Below, piece after piece: positions 45,001 through 54,245 of a stretch of 64,000 nucleotides of DNA; the first letter of the stretch is position 1; each line of letters begins with the position of its first letter. Below the pieces are notes generated by a model. The model saw only the letters and a list, made by a program, of their open reading frames with translations. It searched no databases and was not told the origin of the DNA. The stretch covers positions 248,001 through 312,000 of the forward strand of contig NZ_QJSH01000002.1 of NCBI RefSeq assembly GCF_003426025.1, in the 5' to 3' direction. A program made the position numbers and the translations under genes. The stretch is from Paraliobacillus quinghaiensis (GTDB taxonomy: Bacteria > Bacillota > Bacilli > Bacillales > Amphibacillaceae).

Positions 45001-45786
45001 ATGGAAGAAAAAAAGGTCGTATCGATAGAAGATCGAATTCCAAAACTGAAGCAAGAAAGAAAAAAGAAAACAAATCGACGTCTGATTTTTTATGTATCCC
45101 TATTTTTTATTTTAATTTCGATTGTTGCTTATTTACAATCACCACTTAGTCGTGTTCAACATATTACAGTGACTGGAAATGAATATGTAACAAATGAAGC
45201 AATTATAGCTTTTAGTGAACTGTCAGAGGAAGATAATTTCTGGGGCATTAAAATGAGTCAGCGTGCAGCCAAAGTAGGTGAACATCCAGAAATAAAAGAA
45301 GTGCAAGTTACAAGAGAATTACCGAACACAATTGTGATTAAAGTTGAAGAATTAGATAAAGTCGCCTATGTTAAAAAAGAAGATGGATATTACCCTTTGT
45401 TGGAAAATGGAGAGATATTAGAATCTGTTGATGTATCATCACTGAGCAGTGACGCACCAATCTTAAATAATTTCACAAATAATACCTATATTATAGAAAT
45501 TGCTAAAGAATTATATGCATTACCTCATGCTGTCTCATCCTTGATATCTGAAATATCTTGGCAACCATCAGACGCAAATCCATATAAAGTATGGCTTTTT
45601 ATGAACGACGGATATGAAGTAGAATCGACTATCCGTAATTTTGCTACATATCTAAAAAGCTACCCTTCAATTGTCAGTCAATTAGCAAAGGATCAAACAG
45701 GCGTAATTCGAATTGGTGATGGTGGTGCAATATTCGATCCTTATGAAAAAGCAAATAAGGAGGAAGACAATGAGACTGCAGGGTAG
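45001..45786 (+). CDS. divIB: Cell division protein DivIB (FtsQ)
   Basis: Single-pass divisome protein of 261 residues. A charged cytoplasmic part (about 1-27), a membrane helix (about 28-45, IFYVSLFFILISIVAYL), an extracellular POTRA domain (about 50-120, VQHITVTGNEYVTNEAI) and a beta domain are visible; the acidic tail is short. It works with FtsL and DivIC. ATG 45001 follows AATGAGGAG. The gene is normally preceded by murG and murB, which are absent. Its 3' end overlaps ylxW by 17 bases. Confidence 0.92.
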   Translation: MEEKKVVSIEDRIPKLKQERKKKTNRRLIFYVSLFFILISIVAYLQSPLSRVQHITVTGNEYVTNEAIIAFSELSEEDNFWGIKMSQRAAKVGEHPEIKEVQVTRELPNTIVIKVEELDKVAYVKKEDGYYPLLENGEILESVDVSSLSSDAPILNNFTNNTYIIEIAKELYALPHAVSSLISEISWQPSDANPYKVWLFMNDGYEVESTIRNFATYLKSYPSIVSQLAKDQTGVIRIGDGGAIFDPYEKANKEEDNETAG

Positions 45787-46462
45787 ACATGTCATTTTGT
45801 CACTTGTACTATTTGCTTTTGGCTTTCTGATTGCTTTTAGCTATCAACACACAAAGAATCAATCAGAAGTTATTCAATTGTCCGAACAAGAATGGGAAAA
45901 AGATTTTTACTACAGACAACAATTGATTCAGCTGGAAGAAAAAAACCGCGAATTAGTCCATGAGGTCGAAAATCTACGTCAAGAAATAAATTTGTTTGAA
46001 GAAGATTTAGGTGAACGTGAGGTAACAATTAAAGACTATGTTGAAGAGAAAAAGAAACTACAGCTGTTGACAGGTGAATTACCAATAAAAGGACCAGGTG
46101 TAAAAGTGACATTGCGTGATGCAGATTATATCCCCGCTGAAGAAAATGTGAACCAATATATTGTTCATGATCGACACATGCAATTGGTGATTAATGAACT
46201 ATTTAGTGCTGGTGCAAAGGCCATTGCAATTAATGGACAACGTATATATAAGGATAGCTATGTTACTTGTATTGGTCCGGTTGTCTCTGTTGATGGAAAT
46301 CAACACCCTGCTCCTTTCATTATAGAAGCAGTAGGGGAACCTGAAACGCTACGCGTAAGTTTGGAACTAACAAATGGTGTACTTGACATACTAGTAAATG
46401 ATAATATAGAAGTTGAAATTGGAAATAAGGACAAGATTGAAATGGATGCAAGAATTAGTTAA
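45770..46462 (+). CDS. ylxW: DUF881 family protein YlxW
   Basis: Membrane-anchored extracellular protein of 230 residues. ATG 45770 follows AAGGAGGA and lies inside the end of divIB. One N-terminal helix (about 8-24) leads to a coiled coil (about 45-95, EEKNRELVHEVENLRQE) and a DUF881 domain (GPGVKVTLRDAD, LVINELFSAGAKAIAINGQR). Function is not known, but the ylxW-ylxX-sbp block is kept before ftsAZ in Bacillales and likely has a division or envelope role. It is followed after 14 bases by a second DUF881 gene. Confidence 0.86.
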   Translation: MRLQGRHVILSLVLFAFGFLIAFSYQHTKNQSEVIQLSEQEWEKDFYYRQQLIQLEEKNRELVHEVENLRQEINLFEEDLGEREVTIKDYVEEKKKLQLLTGELPIKGPGVKVTLRDADYIPAEENVNQYIVHDRHMQLVINELFSAGAKAIAINGQRIYKDSYVTCIGPVVSVDGNQHPAPFIIEAVGEPETLRVSLELTNGVLDILVNDNIEVEIGNKDKIEMDARIS

Positions 46463-46476
46463 GAAAGGTGATAGGA

Positions 46477-47193
46477 TTGTCTAAAAAGAGTAAATTTGCT
46501 GTATCCATTATATGCGCATTTTTCGGATTAATGATTGCGATTCAATTTCAATCTGTTCAAAAACCGAAAGAAAGAGATACAAGGGATATGTGGGAAGTGC
46601 GTGCTCAGTTACAAGAAGAGCAAAAGACACAACAAAAACTTTACCAACAACTAAAAGAGTTAGAGGCAGTTACCAAACAATATCAAGAAAATACCGAAAG
46701 ACAACAAATAGAAACACTTCAAAAATCAATAGATTCATTGAAGGAAAAAGCGGGGTTGACTAGGAAAACTACTTCTGGCGTTATCCTAACAATTAAACCA
46801 ATTTTTCGTGGTTCAACAGAACAAGAGTATCCAAGCGTTACTTCAGAATTATTGAATCGTCTTATAAATGAGTTAAATACATATGGAGCTACTGATATTG
46901 CTATTGAAAATCAAAGAGTAATTAGCATCACGTCAATTAGAAATGTAAATGGAGAAACATATGTGAACAATTTGAGGTTGCCAGACCTACCAATTGAGAT
47001 AAAAATAATGGCAGACGATCCTAATCGGTTAATTGATCACATGGAAGTGAGTCAATCGAAGGATGATTTTGCTATTGAAAATATGCTCTTAGATACAAGT
47101 TATCAAGAAGAGATAACATTACCTGCTTATCAAGGAAACATAAATTTGGATATAGTAGAAGTAAATGAAACACAAGAAACAGGTGATGAATAA
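46477..47193 (+). CDS. ylxX: DUF881 family protein YlxX
   Basis: Second DUF881 paralogue, 238 residues from TTG 46477 (AAAGGTGAT upstream; GTG 46468 lies inside that site). It has an N-terminal helix (about 7-22), a Gln/Glu-rich coiled coil (about 35-90) and a DUF881 domain (TSGVILTIKPIF, NRLINELNTYGATDIAIENQR). It resembles YlxW in layout but little in sequence, an old duplication. The stop is followed directly by the sbp start (TAAATG). Confidence 0.84.
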   Translation: MSKKSKFAVSIICAFFGLMIAIQFQSVQKPKERDTRDMWEVRAQLQEEQKTQQKLYQQLKELEAVTKQYQENTERQQIETLQKSIDSLKEKAGLTRKTTSGVILTIKPIFRGSTEQEYPSVTSELLNRLINELNTYGATDIAIENQRVISITSIRNVNGETYVNNLRLPDLPIEIKIMADDPNRLIDHMEVSQSKDDFAIENMLLDTSYQEEITLPAYQGNINLDIVEVNETQETGDE

Positions 47194-47532
47194 ATGTGGC
47201 TTCCGGTATTCTTTCTAATTATTGGTATCACACTTGGTTTGCTTACCGACATCACGGTTCCTGATCAATATTCTAACTATCTATCTATAGCTGTATTAGC
47301 AGCATTAGATACACTTATTGGTGGGATACGTGCTCATTTAGATAAAAAATTTGATCAAACTATTTTTATTACTGGTTTTTTCTTTAATATTACTTTAGCT
47401 GTATTATTAGCGTTTCTAGGTGTCCAATTAGGGGTAGATTTATATTTAGCAGCTATATTTGCTTTTGGAGTGAGGTTATTCCAAAATATAGCTATTATTC
47501 GGCGTCATTTATTTAATAAACGAAAAAGGTAA
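47194..47532 (+). CDS. sbp: Small basic protein Sbp (DUF1290)
   Basis: Membrane protein of 112 residues with three to four helices, the DUF1290 family found before ftsA in many Firmicutes and actinobacteria. FFLIIGITLGLLTDITVPDQYSNYLSIAVLAALDT, shortened here as GLLTDITVP and YLSIAVLAALDTLIGGIRA, is the conserved core. The function is unknown. The start touches the ylxX stop and uses an AGGTGAT site in that gene. The following 225 bases before ftsA show only AT-rich sequence with possible but unclear promoters. Confidence 0.88.
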   Translation: MWLPVFFLIIGITLGLLTDITVPDQYSNYLSIAVLAALDTLIGGIRAHLDKKFDQTIFITGFFFNITLAVLLAFLGVQLGVDLYLAAIFAFGVRLFQNIAIIRRHLFNKRKR

Positions 47533-47758
47533 AAAAACAAACTTAAATAATAGACTATTAAAGGGATATGGTCGTATTATGTAGAATAATGTATTATAGT
47601 ATAGATATAATGTTAGTATTTTAGATGATAATATAAAGGTATACCATATAAATGGTTCCATTTGTCAAAATTTATTTTTGCAAATTGATTGTAATTTAAT
47701 TCATTATTCGATACTATTTGTACTATTCATATGCCTTAGATTAGGAGGTGCCTTACAA

Positions 47759-49042
47759 TTGAACAACAATGAAATATTAGTCAGCTTGGACATAGGTACA
47801 TCAAAAATAAAAGTGATTATTGGGGAAGTATTAAGCGATTCGTTAAACATTATTGGAGTGGGCACGGCGAAATCCAATGGAATGAAAAAAGGATCAATTG
47901 TTGACATTGATCAAACTGTTCAATCCATTCGTACAGCTGTTGAACAAGCAGAACGTATGGTGGACATGAAAATTGACCGAGTAATTGTCGGAGTAAATGG
48001 CAACCATATTCAATTACAGCCATGTCACGGTGTAGTTGCCGTTGCAAGTGAAAATCGGGAAATAAATAATGTTGATGTGACTCGGGTTATTGATGCAGCT
48101 CAGGTTATCTCAATTCCACCAGAGCGTGAAATTATCGATGTTATTCCAAAACAATTTATTGTTGATGGTTTAGATGAGATTACAGACCCACGAGGAATGA
48201 TCGGGGTTAGACTAGAGATGGAAGGTACCATTATTACATGTTCTAGTACGATGTTACATAATATCTTAAAATGTGTGGAGCGTGCCAACTTAGAAGTGAT
48301 TGATATTTGTTTACAACCACTTGCAAGTGGCTCAATTGCTTTATCTAAAGATGAAAAGAATTTAGGAGTTGCATTAATTGATGTGGGTGGCGGTAGCACT
48401 ACTGTCTCAGTCTTTGAAGAGGAGCATCTTGTTGCTACCAGAGTGATCCCGTTGGGTGGAGATAACATAACAAAGGATATTTCCATTGGTTTACGTACTA
48501 CATCAGAGGATGCTGAGGAAATTAAAATTAATCATGGTCACGCTTTTTATGAAGATGCTAGAGAAGAAGAAACTTTTGAAACGTCTATTATTGGTAGTGA
48601 TCAAAAACAGACATTTAATCAATTAGAGATTTCTGATATGATTGAAGCTAGATTAGAAGAAATTTATACTTTTGTAGCACGGGAAATTAAGAAGATGGGC
48701 TATTCTGAATTACCAGGTGGATTTGTATTAACTGGTGGATGTATGAAAATGCCTGGTGCTATTGAACTGGCACGAGATTTATTTCATGCCAATGTAAGGG
48801 TAGCAATACCTGATTACATTGGAGTTAGAGAACCACAATTCACTTCAGGAGTAGGTACTTTAAAATTTGCTCACCGTAATGCAAAAATACAAGGGAAGCA
48901 ATTAACAGGTGGTGTGACACAGGCTGAACAAACAGATAGTAAGCCAAAGAAACAAAAGCGTGTTGCAACAAAAGAAGAGTCAAATTCATCTAATAAAAAA
49001 GATTCAAGTATTGCTAACCTATTTAAGTACTTTTTTGACTAG
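47759..49042 (+). CDS. ftsA: Cell division protein FtsA
   Basis: Actin-like protein of 427 residues that tethers FtsZ filaments to the membrane. The start is TTG at 47759, nine bases after AGGAGGT; the open frame upstream to 47678 is unsupported. Phosphate-binding SLDIGTSKIKVIIGE, ALIDVGGGSTTVSVF and LTGGCMKMPG are ATPase motifs; the SHS2 (1C) domain follows the first. The C-terminal SSIANLFKYFFD is the amphipathic membrane-targeting helix. It lies 101 bases before ftsZ. Confidence 0.95.
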   Translation: MNNNEILVSLDIGTSKIKVIIGEVLSDSLNIIGVGTAKSNGMKKGSIVDIDQTVQSIRTAVEQAERMVDMKIDRVIVGVNGNHIQLQPCHGVVAVASENREINNVDVTRVIDAAQVISIPPEREIIDVIPKQFIVDGLDEITDPRGMIGVRLEMEGTIITCSSTMLHNILKCVERANLEVIDICLQPLASGSIALSKDEKNLGVALIDVGGGSTTVSVFEEEHLVATRVIPLGGDNITKDISIGLRTTSEDAEEIKINHGHAFYEDAREEETFETSIIGSDQKQTFNQLEISDMIEARLEEIYTFVAREIKKMGYSELPGGFVLTGGCMKMPGAIELARDLFHANVRVAIPDYIGVREPQFTSGVGTLKFAHRNAKIQGKQLTGGVTQAEQTDSKPKKQKRVATKEESNSSNKKDSSIANLFKYFFD

Positions 49043-49143
49043 AAAAGGACTTTTATTTTAAGACTAATTATCTTGTGAATAAATATTACTATTAAAAGTA
49101 ACATCAATGAAACTTGTAAACTTGTAAATTAGGAGGAACGAAC

Positions 49144-50292
49144 ATGTTAGAGTTTGATACAGAAATGGATCAGCTTGCAACGATAAAAGTTGTCGGTGTT
49201 GGTGGTGGCGGAAGCAACGCTGTTAACCGTATGATTGAGCACGGTGTACAAGGTGTTGAATTCATTGCCGTTAACACAGATGCACAAGCATTAAATCTAT
49301 CAAAAGCAGAAGTTAAAATTCAAGTTGGAACTAAATTAACAAGAGGGCTTGGTGCTGGAGCAAATCCTGAAGTAGGGAGAAAAGCAGCTGAGGAAAGTAA
49401 AGAACAATTGGAAGAAATTTTACAAGGTGCAGACATGGTTTTTGTTACTGCAGGTATGGGCGGAGGCACAGGAACAGGTGCTGCGCCAGTAATTGCACAA
49501 GTCGCAAAAGAACTAGGGGCTTTAACAGTAGGTGTGGTTACACGTCCATTTACTTTTGAAGGACGTAAACGTTCTACTCAAGCTGTAACTGGAATTGATG
49601 GGTTGAAATCAAGTGTAGATACCTTAATCGTAATCCCTAATGATCGCTTATTAGAAATTGTTGATAAAAACACACCAATGTTAGAAGCATTCCGTGAAGC
49701 GGATAATGTACTTCGTCAAGGTGTACAAGGTATTTCAGACTTAATTGCAACACCAGGGTTAATTAACGTTGACTTTGCGGATGTGAAAACAATTATGTCT
49801 GATAAGGGATCTGCCCTAATGGGTATCGGTATTGCTACTGGGGAAAGTAGAGCAACCGAAGCAGCGAAGAAAGCTATATCATCACCACTTTTAGAAACAT
49901 CAATTGATGGAGCTCACGGTGTGTTAATGAATATAACAGGTGGCAATAACTTAAGTCTTTATGAAGTACAAGAAGCAGCAGATATTGTAACGTCTGCAGC
50001 AGATCAAGAAGTGAATGTTATTTTTGGTTCTGTTATTAATGAAAACTTAAAAGATGAAATTGTTGTAACAGTTATTGCAACAGGTTTTGATGAAATACAG
50101 GCTGGTGCAACACAGTCGAAAAAAAGACCAAGTGCACAACAACACGTTGCAGCACATAGTCAAGCAACACATAACAATGAACAAAAACGTGATGAGTTTA
50201 ATCGCGAACCAGTACCGCAAGAAAAAGCACGTCATGAAGAAGACACATTAGACATACCAACCTTCCTACGAAACCGAAACCGTAGAAGGTAA
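49144..50292 (+). CDS. ftsZ: Cell division GTPase FtsZ
   Basis: Tubulin-like GTPase of 382 residues that forms the Z-ring. [15 protein letters not shown] (about 17-31), the tubulin signature GGGTGTG at 106-112 and the synergy loop [11 protein letters not shown] are intact. A variable linker (about 320-365) leads to the C-terminal peptide [14 protein letters not shown], which binds FtsA, SepF and EzrA. ATG 49144 follows TTAGGAGGA. Expressed with ftsA; ended by a strong hairpin. Confidence 0.97.
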   Translation: MLEFDTEMDQLATIKVVGVGGGGSNAVNRMIEHGVQGVEFIAVNTDAQALNLSKAEVKIQVGTKLTRGLGAGANPEVGRKAAEESKEQLEEILQGADMVFVTAGMGGGTGTGAAPVIAQVAKELGALTVGVVTRPFTFEGRKRSTQAVTGIDGLKSSVDTLIVIPNDRLLEIVDKNTPMLEAFREADNVLRQGVQGISDLIATPGLINVDFADVKTIMSDKGSALMGIGIATGESRATEAAKKAISSPLLETSIDGAHGVLMNITGGNNLSLYEVQEAADIVTSAADQEVNVIFGSVINENLKDEIVVTVIATGFDEIQAGATQSKKRPSAQQHVAAHSQATHNNEQKRDEFNREPVPQEKARHEEDTLDIPTFLRNRNRRR

Positions 50293-50303
50293 TAAAGAGA
50301 ATA

Positions 50304-50365
50304 AGTACAAAAAAAGTTTTTAGATTAAGAGGTATTGTTAACAGCAATATCTCTTTTTTTGTACA
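50304..50365 (+). terminator. Terminator after ftsZ
   Basis: AGAGGTATTG (50328-50337) and CAATATCTCT (50345-50354) followed by TTTTTT; outer GTACAAAAAAA and TTTTTTTGTAC can extend the stem. Confidence 0.85.
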
Positions 50366-50441
50366 AATAATATTTTGTATTTAGAAATCTGTCAGAAATT
50401 AATCCTAATTAATAAAATAATAAATAAACTTTTCTTAAAAT

Positions 50442-50476
50442 GTCGTTTCATGATAAATCATGAACGGCTTTTTTAT
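50442..50476 (+). terminator. Second terminator-like hairpin in the ftsZ-ABC gap
   Basis: GTCGTTTCATGA, loop TAAA, TCATGAACGGC, then TTTTTTAT. It would terminate anything reading past the first ftsZ terminator. The gap from 50293 to 50735 holds this, the first terminator and the element at 50521; I see no gene. Confidence 0.7.
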
Positions 50477-50520
50477 TTAATATACTTATAAAATACAGCT
50501 AAAGACCAATAGAATATATT

Positions 50521-50578
50521 GAAAACTGCCTTCATAATGTAACTATACAGTTAGCTAATAAGCTATTCGAAGGTTTTC
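50521..50578 (+). promoter_or_regulatory. Nested inverted repeats upstream of the ABC transporter
   Basis: GAAAACTGCCTTC (50521-50533) and GAAGGTTTTC (50569-50578) enclose TAACT-ATAC-AGTTA (50539-50552) and GTTAGCTAAT. It may be an operator or a folded leader; no known riboswitch was recognised. Confidence 0.3.
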
Positions 50579-50735
50579 TTTAGCAAAAGAAATAAGAGTA
50601 AAAACCCAACTGAACGATAGGTAATCGGTCTAAAAGAGAAAGGAGTAATTTTGATTTTTAAAGTAAACCGGAACAAATATTACATGGTTACCTACAGCTG
50701 ATAAGAATTTTAAAAAGAAAATAAAGGAGAACAAA

Positions 50736-53051
50736 ATGTATTTTCGAATGATACGCAATGACTTTTTGAGAAACAAGTTAATTAGCATTACGACAATGTT
50801 ATTCATTGCCGCAGCAACGGCACTAGTAAGCTTAGTAGCTATTTTAACAGTCAATCTTTCTGGTTCCATCGACACGTTAATGAAGCAAGCTCAGGTGCCA
50901 GATTTCTTGCAAATGCATGCGGGGGATATTGATAAGGAACGACTAAAAAGTTTTGCAGTAGAAAATGAAAATGTGAAAGCCTATCAGGTTCTAGATTTCT
51001 TAAACATTCCTGGTTCAAAAATTCAATTAGGTGAAAATAGTTTAATTGATAATATTCAGGACAATGGTTTTTCTACTCAGAGTCCGCATTTTGATTATCT
51101 TTTAGACTTGGATGGTCAACCGATCCAAGCAGCCGAAGGAGAGTTGTACGTTCCTATTGGGTACATGAAAGATAGAACAGCTCAAATCGGTGATGAAGCA
51201 ATTGTTGCCGGTAGAAAATTTGAAGTTGCTGGTTTTCTCAGAGACGGTCAAATGAATTCACCGTTAGCTTCGTCAAAACGCTTCTTAATAAATGAACAAG
51301 ATTATAAGGAACTGGAATCTGAAGGCACGCTTGAATATTTGATAGAATTTCAGTTAAAAGATGTTTCCAAAATGAATGAATTTGAAACGGCATATGCAGA
51401 TGCAGAGCTGGAGAACAATGGGCCAACGTTAACCAGCACTTTATTCAAGGTGATTAACGGGTTATCAGATGGCATTATGATTGCGCTTATTCTGTTGGTA
51501 GGTGTTTTAATTGTAATTATAGCCTTTATGTGCATTCGTTTTACCCTATTAACAAAAATGGAAGAGGATTATCGAGAGATTGGGACAATGAAAGCAATTG
51601 GTTTGCGGCTAGCAGATATAAAAAAAATTTATATAGCCAAATATGGTTTAATTGCTTTGGTAGGAAGTTTACTTGGGCTATTCATATCCTTTACTTTTAG
51701 CGAACCTTTATTGGAAAATATTCGACTTTATATGGGTGAAAGTCAGTATAGCAGTTTAAGTATTTTACTAGCCATCTTTGGGAGTATTGTTGTGTTTGTA
51801 TTAGTTATTGGTTACATTCATTTACTATTAAGGCGCTTTAAAAAAATCTCTGCTGCTTCAGCAATCCGTACTGGTAGCCCTAAGGAAAAAACAGTTCGTA
51901 AGAATTATATTTTTCTCAGTAAGAATTCATTGTTTACTACCAATGCGTTTTTAGGAATTAAAGATGTATTGTCCCGAAAGAAGCTTTTCTTAACCATGCT
52001 AATTATCATGGTGGCTTCGTCTTTTATGATGATTGTTCCTTGGAACACTTATCACACCGTGTCTTCGCCTTCCTTTACGAAATATTTGGGTTTTGGAGAA
52101 ATGGATTTAATGGTTAGTATCTATCAATCTCTTGAACCTAATGAAAAAGAAAAGGAAGTAGCAGATTATTTAAGTAAGAATGATTCTATAGATCAGTACG
52201 TAAAAATAACTTCAAAATCTTTTAAAGTAAAAAAAGAGGATGGCTCAGAAGAAAAAATTGTTATTGAGCTTGGAGATCATTCTGCTTTTCCAATAGAATA
52301 CAACTCAGGAAATGCCCCAGAAAAGAGGAACGAAATTGCTTTATCTTCCATGAATGCGTCAGAATTTAGAAAACAAGTAGGTGATACAATTGAAATTATC
52401 ACTGATAGTGGAATGAAGAGATTTGTTGTATCTGGGATTTACTCCAATATTTTTAATGGTGGAAAGACAGCAAAAGCAAATTTCATAGATAACACAGCTC
52501 CAACAATGTGGTTAAGCCATTATATCGAACTTAAAAATCCAGATCAGATAGCACTTGAAACCGAAGAAATTTCTCAGGCTTTGCCTTTTGCTAAAGTTAC
52601 CGATGCTAATAATCATAAGAAGCAAGTATTCGGTACAACAATTGCTTCTATTAAAATAGCAGCAATTATTGCTTTAGTAGTGGCTTTATTTATTACAGGG
52701 TTAGTTAGCTTATTGTTTATGAGATTGTTAGTGGCAAAAGATCGTTCCACAATTGCTATGTTAAAAGCTATAGGATTTAACAATCAAGATCTGTCCAGAC
52801 AATACGCAACTCGCGGCATTTTCATTTTAATCATTGGAGTTGCCGGTGGAAACATTTTAGCAAGTACATTGGGAGAATCTCTCGCAGGGTTAGCAATATC
52901 TTCGTTTGGTGTGGAGAAGTTAACTTTTGTAAGTCATCCACTAATCTACTTAGGTTGTCCGTTATTAATGTTACTTGTCACTTTACTGGCAACAAAACTT
53001 GGAACAAAACAAGCTGGGAGAATTGCTATAGCAGAAAATTTAAAGGAGTAA
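50736..53051 (+). CDS. ABC transporter permease, FtsX/MacB-like fold
   Basis: Large permease of 771 residues. One helix near the N-terminus (about 17-41), an extracytoplasmic domain (about 45-240), three helices (about 247-365), one helix near 410-430, a second extracytoplasmic domain and three C-terminal helices (about 638-757) give a duplicated FtsX layout as in LolC/MacB/YtrF-type exporters. LRLADIKKIYIAKYG and LLVAKDRSTIAMLKAIGF are the coupling segments. ATG 50736 follows AAGGAG. Four bases separate it from the ATPase gene. Substrate unknown; peptide or lipid export or sensing is typical. No two-component genes adjoin. Confidence 0.85.
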   Translation: MYFRMIRNDFLRNKLISITTMLFIAAATALVSLVAILTVNLSGSIDTLMKQAQVPDFLQMHAGDIDKERLKSFAVENENVKAYQVLDFLNIPGSKIQLGENSLIDNIQDNGFSTQSPHFDYLLDLDGQPIQAAEGELYVPIGYMKDRTAQIGDEAIVAGRKFEVAGFLRDGQMNSPLASSKRFLINEQDYKELESEGTLEYLIEFQLKDVSKMNEFETAYADAELENNGPTLTSTLFKVINGLSDGIMIALILLVGVLIVIIAFMCIRFTLLTKMEEDYREIGTMKAIGLRLADIKKIYIAKYGLIALVGSLLGLFISFTFSEPLLENIRLYMGESQYSSLSILLAIFGSIVVFVLVIGYIHLLLRRFKKISAASAIRTGSPKEKTVRKNYIFLSKNSLFTTNAFLGIKDVLSRKKLFLTMLIIMVASSFMMIVPWNTYHTVSSPSFTKYLGFGEMDLMVSIYQSLEPNEKEKEVADYLSKNDSIDQYVKITSKSFKVKKEDGSEEKIVIELGDHSAFPIEYNSGNAPEKRNEIALSSMNASEFRKQVGDTIEIITDSGMKRFVVSGIYSNIFNGGKTAKANFIDNTAPTMWLSHYIELKNPDQIALETEEISQALPFAKVTDANNHKKQVFGTTIASIKIAAIIALVVALFITGLVSLLFMRLLVAKDRSTIAMLKAIGFNNQDLSRQYATRGIFILIIGVAGGNILASTLGESLAGLAISSFGVEKLTFVSHPLIYLGCPLLMLLVTLLATKLGTKQAGRIAIAENLKE

Positions 53052-53054
53052 AAT

Positions 53055-53813
53055 ATGAAAAGAATAATTGATGGTCAGCAAATTAATAAATGTTTTGGTG
53101 ATGAACAGGAAAAGGTTAAGGTCTTAAAAGATGTATCAGTTACTATTTATGATGGCGAGTTTGTCTCAGTAATGGGTCCGTCAGGATCAGGGAAATCAAC
53201 TTTGCTCTATACCTTAAGCGGAATGGATACGATCGATAATGGAGATGTTAAATTCATTGATCAAAGTCTTACAGAATGCAGAGAAACAGAACTCTCAGAT
53301 ATTCGCCGCCAAGAAATGGGCTTTGTTTTCCAACATCCTATCTTTCTGAAAAATTTAACGATTTTAGATAATATTGTTCTTCCTGCTATGCGGGACAATA
53401 GAAAAAAGGTCAAAGAATTATCTAGTAAAGCACAGCAACTCATGGAAAAAACAGGTATTGGTGATTTAGCGTATCGAATGACTAGCCAAGCGTCCGGTGG
53501 ACAATTACAAAGAGCAGGGATTTGTCGAGCTTTGATTAACGAACCAAAAATTATCTTCGGTGATGAGCCAACAGGCGCTTTAAATTCAATTGCTGCACAG
53601 GAAATTCTTGATAATTTTCTTCAGATTAATAAAGAAGGGACAACGATAATGCTCGTGACTCACGATGCAAAGGTTGCTGCTCAAAGTGAACGGGTATTAT
53701 TTATGAAAGACGGACAAATCGTTGATGAATTGCTATTAGGTAAGTTATCAAAAACAAAAGTTGAACAACGAGTTGAAAGTGTGACGGAGAAAATGTTAAA
53801 AGTTGAAATATAG
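53055..53813 (+). CDS. ABC transporter ATP-binding protein
   Basis: ATPase of 252 residues paired with the permease before it. Walker A GPSGSGKST (41-49), Q-loop FQ (92-93), signature ASGGQ (146-150), Walker B IIFGDEP (Asp170-Glu171) and H-loop VTHD are complete. It belongs to the LolD/MacB/YtrE group, as expected for an FtsX-type permease. The C-terminal extension (about 215-252) is longer than in the shortest members. ATG 53055 follows AAAGGAG in the permease end. A terminator lies about 105 bases downstream. Confidence 0.9.
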   Translation: MKRIIDGQQINKCFGDEQEKVKVLKDVSVTIYDGEFVSVMGPSGSGKSTLLYTLSGMDTIDNGDVKFIDQSLTECRETELSDIRRQEMGFVFQHPIFLKNLTILDNIVLPAMRDNRKKVKELSSKAQQLMEKTGIGDLAYRMTSQASGGQLQRAGICRALINEPKIIFGDEPTGALNSIAAQEILDNFLQINKEGTTIMLVTHDAKVAAQSERVLFMKDGQIVDELLLGKLSKTKVEQRVESVTEKMLKVEI

Positions 53814-53916
53814 TCTTGATACTTATAATAAACTTAGCAAAACAAAAAACTGGTTTTCAATAAGCGAGTAATGAAAAGGAGCATACATTGTTTAAGTAGA
53901 TCAAAATATTATAAGT

Positions 53917-53962
53917 AAAATAAGTTCGATAGACATAGAGTCATCGGGCTTATTTTTTTATT
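53917..53962 (+). terminator. Terminator after the ABC transporter
   Basis: AATAAGTTCGAT (53919-53930) and ATCGGGCTTATT (53943-53954) pair with G-U pairs, followed by TTTTTTATTTTT. The 432-base gap to spoIIGA otherwise contains only the promoter region described next. Confidence 0.75.
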
Positions 53963-54119
53963 TTTGTCAAATCAAGTTCGTCCATTTGAAGTAATTCCGA
54001 AAGGATGAACAAAAATGAGGTCAATATCCAAAAAGAAACATAAAAGACATACACCTGATAGTTATTGAAAAAAGTTATTGACATCGAAGAATTTATCATT
54101 TGTTTTTCGTTTTGTTAAA

Positions 54120-54206
54120 TCTGACAAAGTACAATTTAATCTCTAAAAATTAGCGGTATTTCCCTTACAACATTTGACAGACTTTTGTCAGAAGCTACGA
54201 TATACT
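54120..54206 (+). promoter_or_regulatory. spoIIG operon promoter with wide spacer and Spo0A-like inverted sites
   Basis: TTGACA (54174-54179) and TATACT (54201-54206) are near-consensus but 21 bases apart. The B. subtilis spoIIG promoter is known for a 22-base spacer that requires Spo0A~P. TCTGACAAA (54120-54128) and its exact complement TTTGTCAGA (54184-54192, inside the spacer) resemble degenerate 0A boxes (TGTCGAA). Confidence 0.65.
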
Positions 54207-54245
54207 AGCAACAAATCAAAAAGATGTGTAGAGAGGGAGTCATAC

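Noticed and set aside
48100-48486. 128-codon frame antisense to ftsA
   Set aside because: Shadow of ftsA codon bias; composition and lack of ribosome site do not support a gene.
50736-53813. BceAB-type bacitracin sensor-transporter
   Set aside because: The permease has two extracytoplasmic domains in an FtsX duplication rather than the single large loop between helices 7 and 8, and no kinase-regulator pair adjoins.
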